Notes: generated from the sequence alone by a model not told the origin. 64,000 nucleotides of DNA from Flavobacteriales bacterium (GCA_027491075.1 JAIXWX010000002.1:62001-126000); one strand, 5' to 3'. Shown: positions 25,280 to 35,047, counted from the first letter of the stretch. Translations and numbers: made by a program.

Positions 25280-26569
25280 TTATTTGTTTTTGTAACGTTC
25301 GTATAGTGCTTTGTGTTTATCTGTTAGCGTCAAAGCCCTGCCATTGATAAATGCATGCACAACATCGTTGCTTTGCATGTCTAATGCATCTCCTTTGGAT
25401 AAAAATAATGTCGCGTCTTTTCCCACTTCTATACTCCCAAGCTGCTTGTCGACTCCTAACATTTTCGCAGCGTTTAATGTCAATGACTTTACCGCCTCTT
25501 CATAGGGAAGACCGTGTGCCACCGCGGTACCCGCAAAAAATGGCAGATTCCTTGTTCCCATTCTTTCCATGTCTCCTTCATTCTGCAAACAAAATAGCAC
25601 CCCACTTTTGTACAAAATGTAAGGCAACTTAAAGGTCATATCAATATCATCTCCGGTTAGCATTGGAAGATCGTGCACTCTTCGTAACATTACTCCTACC
25701 GAGTCCCGCTTTAAATCTTCTGCAACCATCCAACTGTCATAACCTCCAACAATAACCATGTGCTTGATTTGCATTTCACGTTTGAAACGCAATGCCTCCG
25801 AAATCGCTTTCACATCATCTGCATGAACATAAAGCGTTTTTAATCCTTGAAATATTCCACGAAGTGCTTCGTACCGCACCTCTGTTACATCCATCTTACT
25901 CTTGGCATATGCTCTTGCTTCTTCAAAAAACAAGCGTATTTCTGTAAGTTGTTGGTCGTAAGATTTGACTTTCTCAATTGCAATTTTTCCTTTGTCGTAG
26001 TGGCGATGATACACTTGTGGCCAATTGAGATGAATGCCGTCGTCTTCCCGAATCAATGCGTCTTCCCAGTTCCAAGCATCAAACTGCATTACGCTTGACA
26101 TGCCGCTGATTACCCCTCCACGCGGTGTTATTTGACCTAATAGAACACCATTGCTCCTTACCGTTGGTATAATTTCCGAATCAGTATTATAGGCTATAGC
26201 CGAACGAACGCTCGGTTTAAATGTTCCTGTTTCTGCAACATCGTTAAAAGCGCGCACTGCGTCAATTTCATGTAAACCGAGTGTCGAGTTAGACGCTATA
26301 AAACCTGGATACAAATGCATTCCAGAGGCTTGAATAACTGTATCAAATTTGGTAAGATCCAGACGTACAGTTCGAGCATCAGCTACAAGTGTAATGATTC
26401 CTTTCTCAAAAGCTACCACTGCATTCTCAACGCTCTCTCCATTTCCTAAGTGCGCATGCGCATTCATGATCAAAATGGATTTGCTCTGTTTTGGAGCAGG
26501 CGCTGGATTGAATTGACTCACTGCCACTAAGGGAAATAAAGCCATTAAAAGCAAAAAATTCTTCATCAT
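25280..26569 (-). CDS. Secreted amidohydrolase-superfamily protein with altered metal site
   Basis: 429 residues from the ATG overlapping the preceding stop (ATGATGA). Signal peptide MMKNFLLLMALFPLVAVSQF. The composite-domain phrases AHLGNGESVENAVVAFEKG and LTLNAAKMLGVDKQLGSIEV..GKDATLF place it in the amidohydrolase superfamily near imidazolonepropionase-like proteins. The usual HxH after YPGFI is replaced by SNSTLGL, so the metal-binding first strand is not intact; it may be non-catalytic or a partner of the large upstream paralogue. The coupled overlap supports a joint function. Located in periplasm or envelope. Confidence 0.82.
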   Translation of the reverse strand: MMKNFLLLMALFPLVAVSQFNPAPAPKQSKSILIMNAHAHLGNGESVENAVVAFEKGIITLVADARTVRLDLTKFDTVIQASGMHLYPGFIASNSTLGLHEIDAVRAFNDVAETGTFKPSVRSAIAYNTDSEIIPTVRSNGVLLGQITPRGGVISGMSSVMQFDAWNWEDALIREDDGIHLNWPQVYHRHYDKGKIAIEKVKSYDQQLTEIRLFFEEARAYAKSKMDVTEVRYEALRGIFQGLKTLYVHADDVKAISEALRFKREMQIKHMVIVGGYDSWMVAEDLKRDSVGVMLRRVHDLPMLTGDDIDMTFKLPYILYKSGVLFCLQNEGDMERMGTRNLPFFAGTAVAHGLPYEEAVKSLTLNAAKMLGVDKQLGSIEVGKDATLFLSKGDALDMQSNDVVHAFINGRALTLTDKHKALYERYKNK

Positions 26570-29500
26570 TTTTCTCGATAAAATTGACCTACACTGCTTT
26601 GATCCATAGTGTCGCAATGGAAATGCTTGGGCGCTCTATAAACAGGTTGAATAACCGGCAAGCCGAGCTCTTTGGCTTGGAGCATTTTCTGCGCCAAACG
26701 CGCTCGCTCTTGCTCCATCCACTTTCGCATTTGAAAATCCTGCTGCCGATCAAAATAGCATATACCATCTACGTAGGTCTGTTCAACTTTGCTGTACACA
26801 CTCAATGGATCACCACTCCACAACACGATATCCGCATCTTTTCCTACCTTAATGGATCCCATCCGATCATCCAAGTGCAACAGTTTTGCTGGATTCAAAG
26901 TAACAAACTTCAACGCTTCTTCCGGGCTCATTCCACCGTACTTCACCGCCTTTGCCGCCTCTTGATTTAATCGGCGTGCCATCTCGGCGTCGTCACTGTT
27001 GAAAGCGACGGTTATTCCCTTGCGGGCCATTAATGCTCCGTTGTGCGGTATCGCATCTTTTACTTCCATTTTATAGGCCCACCAATCGCTGAAAGAAGAA
27101 CCTCCCGCGCCGTGAGCCTTCATTTGATCTGCAATCTTGTATCCTTCAAGAATATGTGTAAATGTATTCACTCGGAATCCCAAGCTATCCCCAACGTGCA
27201 TGAGCATATTGATCTCACTTTGCACATAACTATGACATGTAATAAACCGTTTCTTATTCAAAATTTCAAGCAATGCATCCAACTCCAAATCTTTTCTGAC
27301 CAGTTTCTTTGGGTTCTTTAATTGTTCTCCATACTCGAGAGCGCGAATAAAATGATCATAATACACTTGCTCTACTCCCATTCTTGTTTGAGGAAAACGG
27401 GTGGTATTAAAATCGCCCCAGTTGCTTTGCTTGACATTTTCTCCTAAAGCAAATTTGATAAAACCATCCGCATTAGAAATGAGCATTTCATCCGCATTTG
27501 CTCCCCACCGCATTTTAATCAAAGCACTCTGACCGCCAATCGGATTAGCCGATCCGTGAAGCAATTGAGCCGCTACTACACCCCCGCTAAGCTGTCTGTA
27601 AATATCAATGTCTTCAGGCCATACTACACTTCCCTCTTTTACCTCTGCACTGGATGCTTGTGATCCTTCGTTAACACTCGCCAAAGCAATGTGACTGTGT
27701 TCATCAATGATTCCAGCAGTAAGATGTTTGCCTTTTGCGTCAACAATTTCTACGTTCTTATAAGCTGAAGCATTCAAATTTTTTCCTACAGCGACAATTT
27801 TTCCTCCCGAAATAATCACTTCTGCACTGTCAATTATCCCTTCTTTCTCATTGGTCCAGACGGTAGCATTCTTAAAGTGAACAGTGCGCTGCTCGGGTCT
27901 TTTTTCCCAGCCATATGCCGTGAAGGGATACACAATGCTCCCAAGGGTTTCAGGAGTTGTTTCCTTCTTGTCGGATTTCTTCTCTTCCTTATTTTCTTTG
28001 ATAATTGAGAATACCGCACTCTCAACATCTCCATTTCTCCGCACGAATTGCCCGGTCCAATCGGTGGTGTTTTTTACTCCACTAAAACGCAATACTCCCA
28101 GACGAGATGATGCACTGTCCGGTGTAAGTATCAACTGAAGAAAATTCAATTCTTCTGACACCTTTACAGAAAATCTTAGTGTATCTCCTTGCACTAAAAT
28201 GGCAGTGTTCTTGGGACGCTCTCCTTGTTCTAGTTTAATATCGAAAACATCAGAACCCACGTTCAGCCGATAGCTTCCTGCACTGAGCGTTTTCTTCTCC
28301 TTGGCATTTACTTCAAAGCGTTTGCCCGAAACCCAATTTTCATAGATAATAGAATTAGAAGAAAAAATTTCTTCTGAACTAATAAAAAAATTAGCTATAA
28401 ATCCTTGTTTTATCTGACCGAGCATTTGTTCGGTTTTTATCATGCTTGCTGGCACAGTAGTCAAGGCAGCCAAAGCTTCGCTCTTCGACCATCCTCGCTC
28501 TATTGATTTTCTTAAGTTTTTCAGAAAATCTTTCTTGTCTTCTAACCCAGAAGCAGTAAGCGCAAATGGAATTCCCGCCTTGCTCAGGAGCAAGGGGTTT
28601 GAAGGAGCCATTTCCCAATGTTTCATTTCAGAAAATTCAATCCATCGTGCCAATAATGGATCGCTTACGTCAAACGCTTGAGGAAACTGTAAAGGAATAA
28701 TCAATGAAACATTGCTTTTCTTCACATCTTCTATACGCTGATACTCCATGCCAGTACCTCGGATGATATAACGGACACCGAATTCATCACCCACTTTATC
28801 TGCGCGAAAGAGATTCCACTTGTCTTGCACGTCAAAAAAAGCAGGATACTTCTGTATCTCATTCATCTTTTGAAGAGAAAGATTTTGTTCTTCTTTCTGT
28901 CCTCCTTTTTTATACCAATCAGCATCATAGTAGGTCTGACGAAGCAAAGCGATAGATCCCATCAACGAAGAGGGATAATCCTGCGTACTGCTCCCTTTAT
29001 TAAAGCTGTAATGTGCTCCCACTTGTGGAATCAACAAAGACTCGTTTCGGTCTTCTCCAAGTGACACCAATGCAGATGTTCCTCTGACAATACCGTCTTG
29101 AATGTGTGTGAGCACTGCTCCAAATCCCATGGCCCGCCATTCAGTGGCAAGCTCAGGAGAAGGGGAGAAAATCAATGCGGCGTCTTGTTCAGGGCGAATG
29201 GCGTCGTTCCATCCAAATGCTCCTTTTCTGCTAGATTCCATTTGAGGTCTGCCCCATTCCCTTCTTGCGCTCGGAGCCTTGGGCATACCATAGTCACTGT
29301 GTAATTCTATAAATGAAGGATAGATGTAGGCACCTTGTAAGTCGAAAACCACTGCGTTCGCAGGAATCGAAACATCCTTTCCTACAGCAAGCACCCTCCC
29401 CTTTTCAATTACCAAGGTAGCATCCGTCAAAAGGGTCGAAGGATCCGCCTGAATGTTGGCATGGATGAACGCATAGGCATTCACATCTTTCGGAAGCACT

Positions 29501-29577
29501 CCATTGTACGGAAACGTTGGCTGTGCGGACATCCAAAGATGATGACACACCAAAAAGAAGCAAATAATAATTCTCAT
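26566..29577 (-). CDS. Large secreted tandem amidohydrolase-like protein
   Basis: 1003 residues from the internal ATG (MRIIICFFLVCHHLWMSAQP, a signal peptide). Two amidohydrolase-like halves are present. The first (about 40-440) has a degenerate metal motif, PSFIELHSDYG. The second (about 590-1003) keeps ligands: AGIIDEHSHIAL (HxH), FITCHSYVQSE, THILEGYK and NSDDAEMARRL, followed by LNPAKLLHLDDRMGSIKVGK. Only the C-terminal half therefore looks catalytically competent. Substrate unknown; Bacteroidota carry such secreted pairs widely (recollection). A Lys/Glu-rich linker around residue 545 (KENKEEKKSDKKE) separates the halves. It is 25 bp downstream of the Nfu gene. Confidence 0.85.
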   Translation of the reverse strand: MRIIICFFLVCHHLWMSAQPTFPYNGVLPKDVNAYAFIHANIQADPSTLLTDATLVIEKGRVLAVGKDVSIPANAVVFDLQGAYIYPSFIELHSDYGMPKAPSARREWGRPQMESSRKGAFGWNDAIRPEQDAALIFSPSPELATEWRAMGFGAVLTHIQDGIVRGTSALVSLGEDRNESLLIPQVGAHYSFNKGSSTQDYPSSLMGSIALLRQTYYDADWYKKGGQKEEQNLSLQKMNEIQKYPAFFDVQDKWNLFRADKVGDEFGVRYIIRGTGMEYQRIEDVKKSNVSLIIPLQFPQAFDVSDPLLARWIEFSEMKHWEMAPSNPLLLSKAGIPFALTASGLEDKKDFLKNLRKSIERGWSKSEALAALTTVPASMIKTEQMLGQIKQGFIANFFISSEEIFSSNSIIYENWVSGKRFEVNAKEKKTLSAGSYRLNVGSDVFDIKLEQGERPKNTAILVQGDTLRFSVKVSEELNFLQLILTPDSASSRLGVLRFSGVKNTTDWTGQFVRRNGDVESAVFSIIKENKEEKKSDKKETTPETLGSIVYPFTAYGWEKRPEQRTVHFKNATVWTNEKEGIIDSAEVIISGGKIVAVGKNLNASAYKNVEIVDAKGKHLTAGIIDEHSHIALASVNEGSQASSAEVKEGSVVWPEDIDIYRQLSGGVVAAQLLHGSANPIGGQSALIKMRWGANADEMLISNADGFIKFALGENVKQSNWGDFNTTRFPQTRMGVEQVYYDHFIRALEYGEQLKNPKKLVRKDLELDALLEILNKKRFITCHSYVQSEINMLMHVGDSLGFRVNTFTHILEGYKIADQMKAHGAGGSSFSDWWAYKMEVKDAIPHNGALMARKGITVAFNSDDAEMARRLNQEAAKAVKYGGMSPEEALKFVTLNPAKLLHLDDRMGSIKVGKDADIVLWSGDPLSVYSKVEQTYVDGICYFDRQQDFQMRKWMEQERARLAQKMLQAKELGLPVIQPVYRAPKHFHCDTMDQSSVGQFYREK

Positions 29578-29602
29578 GAAAAAAGAAGTTTTCGCGAAGC
29601 AA

Positions 29603-30244
29603 TTATACGGCTTCTGCAACAACTTCTTCTACCACTTCTGGAAGTTTTGATTTCAACAAATTCTCAATACCTCCTTTCAGTGTGGCAGTGGAAGAGGGAC
29701 AGCCACTGCAACTGCCCTTCATTTGAACATATACTTTCTTGTCCTTATACGCCATAAAGTCGATGGCTCCGCCATCCTGTTCTACAGCGGGTCTTACAAA
29801 CTCATCCAACAAGAATCGAATCTCGTCATCATAGGGCGATGCTTCAAATTGAGAATAATCTAGGGCGGGCTTATCAGAACCCAATTCTTCTGCGGGCAAC
29901 GAAGGTTTTCTGTTCAATAACTCCGAAGGAATGGCCGATACCGCGACTTCATTTTCCATCAACCACTCTCGTACATACTCTCTTAACTGCATGACAATCA
30001 TTTCCCATCCAAGCGATTCGTCTTTAGAAACGGTTACAAAATTGCCGCTGATAAAAACATTGGTTACAAAAGGAAAATTAAAAAGTTCTTCCGCAAGCGG
30101 AGATGAATTTTTTGCTTCTGATTTTGATCGGTACTCCACCTGCAGGCCTCCGCTGATCAGCGCTCTATCGGCTACGAATTTCATTGCCGATGGATTTGGA
30201 GTCATCTCTGCATATACGGATGTTGGAATTTTCTTAGTGCTCAT
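29603..30244 (-). CDS. Nfu-type iron-sulfur cluster scaffold/carrier protein
   Basis: 213 residues with the two-domain Nfu layout: an N-terminal Nfu_N domain (YAEMTPNPSAMKFVADRAL) and a C-terminal NifU domain whose CxxC cluster ligands are in MKGSCSGCPSSTATLKGGIE. The preceding EFVRPAVEQDGGAIDFM is the family's conserved helix-strand. It delivers Fe-S clusters to target proteins. No isc/suf genes are adjacent. It lies between the S24 regulator and the amidohydrolases, all on the minus strand. Confidence 0.93.
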   Translation of the reverse strand: MSTKKIPTSVYAEMTPNPSAMKFVADRALISGGLQVEYRSKSEAKNSSPLAEELFNFPFVTNVFISGNFVTVSKDESLGWEMIVMQLREYVREWLMENEVAVSAIPSELLNRKPSLPAEELGSDKPALDYSQFEASPYDDEIRFLLDEFVRPAVEQDGGAIDFMAYKDKKVYVQMKGSCSGCPSSTATLKGGIENLLKSKLPEVVEEVVAEAV

Positions 30245-30296
30245 TGAATGGTATTTGAGTTTTAAAACATATTATGGTGAAAGAGGTTCATGGGAG

Positions 30297-30932
30297 CTAT
30301 TCCTCGTCAGGTAAAATAAAACCCGCTGTTTTCCATAGCTCGGTGACCTCCGTTAAATGGACATCAAAAGGTCCAAACACGGCATTATCCGAAACGAGTC
30401 TCAAGTAATCGTCTCTGCGATATACCCTTTTGTACACGATCCCGTCATTAAGCGTGACCACAATGTGTCTTTTGCCCTCCTTCAAGTCGTCTAAATGCTC
30501 CACTTTAGAGCAAATGATATAGCTCCCGTCGGGGATGGGCAACATACTGTCTCCAGCGATCTGAAACACCCTCATGTCGCTTGTGAGAGGAATATCTGTG
30601 GTGGTTAAATCCACGGTGGGCAAGGTCTCGATAAACTCGTCATCTGAATATCCGTGAAGATAGCCTGCGGCGGCTAGAGTGGGGACCACGGGAATTTTTG
30701 ATCTATCCATTTCACGCTTCGCACCATAGCTCAAATCTCGACCGATGAGGTCGTCCACTTCAATCTGAAAGATTTTAGCCATATCCTTCAGCAATGCGAT
30801 TTTGGGTTCGGCTCGTTCTTCTTCATACGAACCCAGCGCGGGACGCTTGATTCCGAGTAGTTCGGCCAATTCATTTTGAGTCATGTTTTTCTGCTTGCGC
30901 AAAAATTTCATATTCGACGATAGGATTCCCAT
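30297..30932 (-). CDS. XRE-type regulator with S24 (LexA/CI-like) domain
   Basis: 211 residues from ATG 30932 (MGILSSNMKFLRKQKNMTQN); an upstream TTG would fall in the promoter. Helix-turn-helix at about 8-62 (LAELLGIKRPALGSYEEERA). The S24 peptidase-like domain (about 95-205) has AAAGYLHGYSDDEF, the serine in IAGDSML and the lysine in GIVYKRVY. Such regulators often control mutasome genes in Bacteroidota, and SRAP and a second DnaE lie 5-6 kb away on the other strand. Its first 9 codons and promoter are duplicated 4147 bp downstream as part of a 53-bp direct repeat. Confidence 0.88.
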   Translation of the reverse strand: MGILSSNMKFLRKQKNMTQNELAELLGIKRPALGSYEEERAEPKIALLKDMAKIFQIEVDDLIGRDLSYGAKREMDRSKIPVVPTLAAAGYLHGYSDDEFIETLPTVDLTTTDIPLTSDMRVFQIAGDSMLPIPDGSYIICSKVEHLDDLKEGKRHIVVTLNDGIVYKRVYRRDDYLRLVSDNAVFGPFDVHLTEVTELWKTAGFILPDEE

Positions 30933-30953
30933 GGCTACAAATCTAAATTGCAA
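30901..30953 (+). repeat. 53-bp direct repeat, left copy
   Basis: Identical over 53 bp to 35048-35100. This copy spans the regulator's -7 element, start codon and first codons. The bases on either side (C/T before, A/C after) differ, so the repeat ends are sharp. The 4094 bp between the copies carry two T9SS genes. Confidence 0.95.
30938..30945 (-). promoter_or_regulatory. -7 element TAGATTTG of the S24 regulator
   Basis: Perfect TAnnTTTG on the minus strand. It ends only 5 bp before the ATG at 30932, so the transcript is leaderless or nearly so, or translation begins at the second ATG (30911). The same element is present in the right-hand copy of the 53-bp repeat, where it has no full gene to drive. 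Confidence 0.5.
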
Positions 30954-31052
30954 AGGCTAAATTCAAACATTCTGAAAAAAATTGAAATGCTCGCATTAGG
31001 AATGGTTAACACCACTTAACACTTATTGACTTTTTTGAAAATGGGATAATCA

Positions 31053-31060
31053 TACATTTG
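31053..31060 (+). promoter_or_regulatory. -7 promoter element TACATTTG
   Basis: Perfect TAnnTTTG 25 bp before the ATG at 31086; a TTTG lies 15 bp further upstream, a shorter spacing than the usual ~19 bp. It supports 31086 as the intended start despite the frameshift. Confidence 0.5.
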
Positions 31061-31085
31061 ATTCATAATTTAAACAATTAACTAT

Positions 31086-32631
31086 ATGAAAACACTATTT
31101 CTCAATTTTTTTCTATGGGGGGGGGGTATTTCTAACACTTCCATCGTCAGCACAAAAGCTCAAGTTGAATGACTTGCCCCACAATACAGGGCATTATGTG
31201 ATTCTTGATAATGCTGAAGAATTTTCTAATGTACAAGTGACAGTACTTAGATTAAACTCAAACGGGACTAAACAACCTGTGGAAAGCGTGCGTCTTTTAG
31301 GTGAACACTTCTTTTATCTCAAGCCTGAATACTTCGATATTCAAAATGGAAATTTTGAAATTGAGCTCACTGGTTTTAACGAAGGTGGAGACATTCTAGA
31401 CGACATTACCGCTCCAGTTATTCCTGCTAATCCTCCAGTCCTTAGTTCCTATCAATGGAAATGCGTGAGCCCTCAATATGCCTTTGGACTTACCGCTTCC
31501 TACGAGGGTGCTAATGATTCCTTTTGGTTGAGTCAATTAAGCAACGAATATATGTGGTGGCCAACGGATGAACCATTCGAGTCCATCTCCGTATCGGGAT
31601 ATAATAACATCCAAGATTTTGGTGATTTCATGGCCCTTCCTGGAGCACAAAATGAAGTGCCCCATAATGATCCCACCATTATTAGGTACAACATTTTCGG
31701 AGGTCAGATTACCCCCGTACCTGATCTAACATTAAGAGGGCTCCCAAAAAAGTTAATGCAGGAGTGGGTAAACTTCCAAGGTGAATTAGGCGATGCCAAT
31801 GCTAATAATAACTTCAGTTGTGTGATGTCCAATATGTCCAATTATCCTTTCAATATTCCAGCGGCTTACTACGAATGTGTGGACAATGGAGTGGTATATG
31901 CAAACATCCTTGAGCCGGATTTGGACCTTTATTGCGGGGGAATGTTAAAACCCGTAGACTATAACGTGGACTGGGAATATACGCCCTCCGGTTGGTGGGT
32001 TGATTGGACCGCTGAACTATGGGAAGATTTTGTGACCAGAACGGGTTGGTTTGACCCATCTAACACCCACAATAATCATGATGTATGGGATATAATGCTA
32101 GCGGGGCTTGGCCATGCGCACGCTCAAAATGTAATTCCTTCTAATACGCTTGATCAACTTCATGCTGTTCGATTTGATAATTTAACTACCAAAGAATACC
32201 ACTACTTTTCTGCATCAGACTTGGCTGCTGGTGCTTTGAATAGGAATAATCTTTCGTTTACCTTAAATCCTGGACTCCACAAATCAACCATCATTTTAAG
32301 TAACGGTGAAATACAAAATCTTTACTTTGCAACAACAGAGAGATTATCCAGTGGATTAGACATGAAAGATTTTGTTTCTGTTTTAGCCTTCCCGAATCCA
32401 GTTGTTGGAAATTCTTATTCCTTGAAAGTGACTTCATCTGTTGACGCTACCATCGATTATGAAGTACTCAGCTTACAAGGAATAACCCTTCATAAAGACC
32501 GCTTTCAAGTTCGGGCGAATACTTCTACTACGCCGTTAATTGAACCCGTTCAAGGTGTTCCAACGGGCATTATAGTTCATAAATTTACTTATCCAGACGG
32601 AAGCTGGGAATCGTTTATGACTACTAAATAA
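31086..32631 (+). pseudogene. T9SS surface protein out of frame at a ten-G tract (phase-off or frameshifted)
   Basis: ATG 31086 begins a signal peptide (MKTLFLNFFLWGG) that runs into ten G at 31117-31126. As given, the frame ends after 28 codons (TGA at 31170). With nine G it reads on as VFLTLPSSAQKLKLNDLP and joins the long frame ending at 32631 (about 514 residues), giving a perfect signal peptide with an SSA-Q cleavage site. With 12 G it would also be in frame. The body is unrecognised, rich in aromatic residues; the end resembles a T9SS sorting domain (AFPNPVVGNSYSLKV). The intact downstream frame argues against decay and for phase variation or a homopolymer sequencing error. A second T9SS gene starts 17 bp downstream. 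Confidence 0.8.
31117..31126 (+). repeat. Homopolymer of ten G in a signal-peptide region
   Basis: The longest G run in the window lies at codons 11-14 of a signal peptide, with all frames but one terminating soon after. Loss of one G restores the gene. Confidence 0.95.
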
Positions 32632-32648
32632 ACTTTATTCGCTGTGTT

Positions 32649-34976
32649 ATGAAAACAAAAATTGCCTTGTTCCTAATACTTTTATCCACCTTCAATGCTC
32701 TTGCAAACAGTGGATTCAGAGAAAATATCGGTCAAATTCACAATGAAATCGGACAGCCTGCACAGGCTGTCCGATTCCTTTTGCATTGCAAAGGATTCAA
32801 CGTTCAACTGCGAAAGGATGGGTTCAGCTACGACTTCTATGTAAATAACGGAGACAGCGTAACAATGAATCGCGTAGACTTCGTATTCGCAAATTTTAAT
32901 CCTGACTACACCATTCGAAAGGAACTACCATCTCAGCCCTATATCACCACTTTTGTGAGCGATGATAAAAATCCATCTTTCGAAAAAATTATCTATGCTC
33001 AATTTTATCCTGGAATTGACTTGGTCTTCAAAAGAAAAAATGACGACCAATTTGAATATGATTTCGTCATCACTGAAAACGGAAACATCAACGACATTCG
33101 ATTCAATATCTACGGCGCTGAAATCCTCGATATACAGCCAACAGCCATTATGCTCAAGGTACCCCTTGTCAACTTCAACGAATGGATCCCACTGTCTTAC
33201 GATCGACAATTCAAAAAAGTAAATGTAGAATATCAAAAGATCGGTGAGAATCTATTCAAATTCTTCTATCAAGGCCAAGCAAAAGAATTGACCATTGATC
33301 CCACTCCCCAGCTCATCTATGCAACATATAGCGGGGATGAGTGGACCATCTATAAATCATTGTTTTTGGATAATGGGGATTATGTATGCGCTGGATTATC
33401 CAGTTTACCGCAGAATATAGCCACAGAAAACAGCTATCAAAATCAACTCTTAGGTGAAACGGACGCAACCTTGTGCAGGTTTGATGCCTCCAATAACCTA
33501 GTTTGGTTTACTTACTTTGGTGGAAACAATTCTACCAGTGCTCGAGACATGTTCATTAAAGGCGACCTTGTTGCTATTGGCGGATCTACCAATTCAACAG
33601 AGCTGCCTGCGCTAGATGGCTTTCAGCCAAATTTTGGAGGAGGGACTTTCGATGTTTTCTATGCCCTTTTCGACCTATCGGGGAACTTTCTCCAGTGCTC
33701 TTATCTCGGGGGATCTAACGAAGATCACTTAACGTCCATTGTTCCTGCTACCGAAAATATTTTGGCCATTACAGGAAACACCCGTTCTCAAAATTTTCCT
33801 GTAGAAAACTCAACGACCGAATTCTCTGGAGGACAAGACGGTTTCGCTACTTTCTTTAATATTGACAATGGATTTTGTCTTCACTCCTCTGTTGTCGGTG
33901 GAAGTGTCAATGATTTTATCACGGGCTTACTCCCCACCGAGGATGGCAAATTGTTGTTTTTCGGATCTTCCAATAGCACCAGCCTCAATCAAACCGGTCC
34001 TGAACCCTTACCGGCCATCTTGCATAGTCAAAACTCAAGCACAGCTTCTGATGGTATAATTGGTGTCTTCAATGAAGATTTAACACTTGAATTTGTTGGT
34101 TTTTATGGAGGACAAGGTGGCGAATCCCTTTTTCAGGGCGCCCTCAACAGTGAAGGAAAATTTGTTTTAATCAGTAGGGAGGGTGGAACAGACACCCCTT
34201 TTACATCGAATGCAGAACACATGGAACTCGAGGGTACAAGCGACGGCATGATTATCACTGTTTTTGACACCGCTTTTAATATTGAATACCGCAGTCTATT
34301 ATGTCCTTCCATTATCGAAACAAACGTGGTGAGAACAGCCATGCCGACTGATCTCTTTATTAGTGAAAACAATGAAATTTATATCGGTGGAAGGACGAAC
34401 TCGGATGTGCTGTTAGTCACCCCAGATGCTTTTCAAGACTCACGCTACGAATATCCATTTAATACCTTAATTGATGATGATGGATTTTTAATCAAACTGT
34501 CTTCAAATGGATACATGCAATGGGTCACCTACCTAGGTGCATCTTATACTTTCGACCAAGTCCTTAGCATTGATCTGTTAAATAGTAAGTTATTAATAAG
34601 CGGTGAACTAGGCAGTGACGCTTCCTACCCAGAAGAATATCAATACTCTTTCGTAACTCCTGACGCGTTCCAAACTCAACTCAATACTACAGGAGGCTAT
34701 ATCGCTATCTTCGAAGATGTGGTGAATGTGAATGAAGCTTATCAGACCAATGACTTTCTCCGGGTTTATCCAAATCCCGCTTCCGAAAATATCTTTGTAG
34801 AAACTAATACGGTAGACAATCCTACTTTCTTCATCAATGATATTACAGGAAAAAGAATTCTTACCGGCAATTTAAACGTCTCAAGCATCTCTATTGGTCA
34901 ACTTCCTAAGGGCATGTACACACTTTCCATTCAAGGGCCTCAAGACATAAAAACAACTAAGTTTGTGAAGCAATAA
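32649..34976 (+). CDS. SBBP-repeat beta-propeller protein with T9SS sorting domain
   Basis: 775 residues. Signal peptide MKTKIALFLILLSTFNALAN. The N-terminal domain (about 20-225) has the phrases FRENIGQI, VRFLLHCKGFNVQLRKDGFS and YAQFYPGIDLVFK, typical of the domain preceding SBBP repeats in secreted Bacteroidota proteins. Then come propeller-like repeats, each with WxTYxGG-like cores (LVWFTYFGGNNSTSARDM, FLQCSYLGGSNEDHLTSI). The C-terminus is a T9SS sorting domain (VYPNPASENIFVE, FINDITGKRIL, ending TTKFVKQ). It probably sits on the surface. It is 17 bp behind the poly-G gene, so polar effects of that frameshift could reach it. Confidence 0.85.
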   Translation: MKTKIALFLILLSTFNALANSGFRENIGQIHNEIGQPAQAVRFLLHCKGFNVQLRKDGFSYDFYVNNGDSVTMNRVDFVFANFNPDYTIRKELPSQPYITTFVSDDKNPSFEKIIYAQFYPGIDLVFKRKNDDQFEYDFVITENGNINDIRFNIYGAEILDIQPTAIMLKVPLVNFNEWIPLSYDRQFKKVNVEYQKIGENLFKFFYQGQAKELTIDPTPQLIYATYSGDEWTIYKSLFLDNGDYVCAGLSSLPQNIATENSYQNQLLGETDATLCRFDASNNLVWFTYFGGNNSTSARDMFIKGDLVAIGGSTNSTELPALDGFQPNFGGGTFDVFYALFDLSGNFLQCSYLGGSNEDHLTSIVPATENILAITGNTRSQNFPVENSTTEFSGGQDGFATFFNIDNGFCLHSSVVGGSVNDFITGLLPTEDGKLLFFGSSNSTSLNQTGPEPLPAILHSQNSSTASDGIIGVFNEDLTLEFVGFYGGQGGESLFQGALNSEGKFVLISREGGTDTPFTSNAEHMELEGTSDGMIITVFDTAFNIEYRSLLCPSIIETNVVRTAMPTDLFISENNEIYIGGRTNSDVLLVTPDAFQDSRYEYPFNTLIDDDGFLIKLSSNGYMQWVTYLGASYTFDQVLSIDLLNSKLLISGELGSDASYPEEYQYSFVTPDAFQTQLNTTGGYIAIFEDVVNVNEAYQTNDFLRVYPNPASENIFVETNTVDNPTFFINDITGKRILTGNLNVSSISIGQLPKGMYTLSIQGPQDIKTTKFVKQ

Positions 34977-35002
34977 TACTCTGACTCCGCTAATAAAAAT
35001 TT

Positions 35003-35037
35003 AAAGCCCTTCGCAACAGCTTGAGGGGCTTTTTTTT
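35003..35037 (+). terminator. Terminator after the SBBP protein gene
   Basis: AAAGCCCTTC, loop, GAGGGGCTTT with G-U pairing, followed by eight T. It stands 26 bp after the stop codon, within the inserted segment and just before the right-hand 53-bp repeat. Confidence 0.75.
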
Positions 35038-35047
35038 ATCCTAAAAT

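Larger units (their letters stand above)
30954..35047 (+). other. Putative inserted segment between 53-bp direct repeats
   Basis: This 4.1-kb stretch is bounded by exact 53-bp direct repeats. It holds a T9SS gene with a poly-G tract, a second T9SS gene and a terminator. Without it, the S24 regulator and the alpha/beta hydrolase would be neighbours sharing one short divergent promoter region. No transposase, integrase or terminal inverted repeats were found, so the mechanism is unknown; insertion is inference from the repeat structure. Confidence 0.6.

Noticed and set aside
30954-35047. Insertion sequence or integron
   Set aside because: No transposase or integrase ORF and no terminal inverted repeats; a 53-bp target duplication would be atypical, so it is reported only as a putative insertion.
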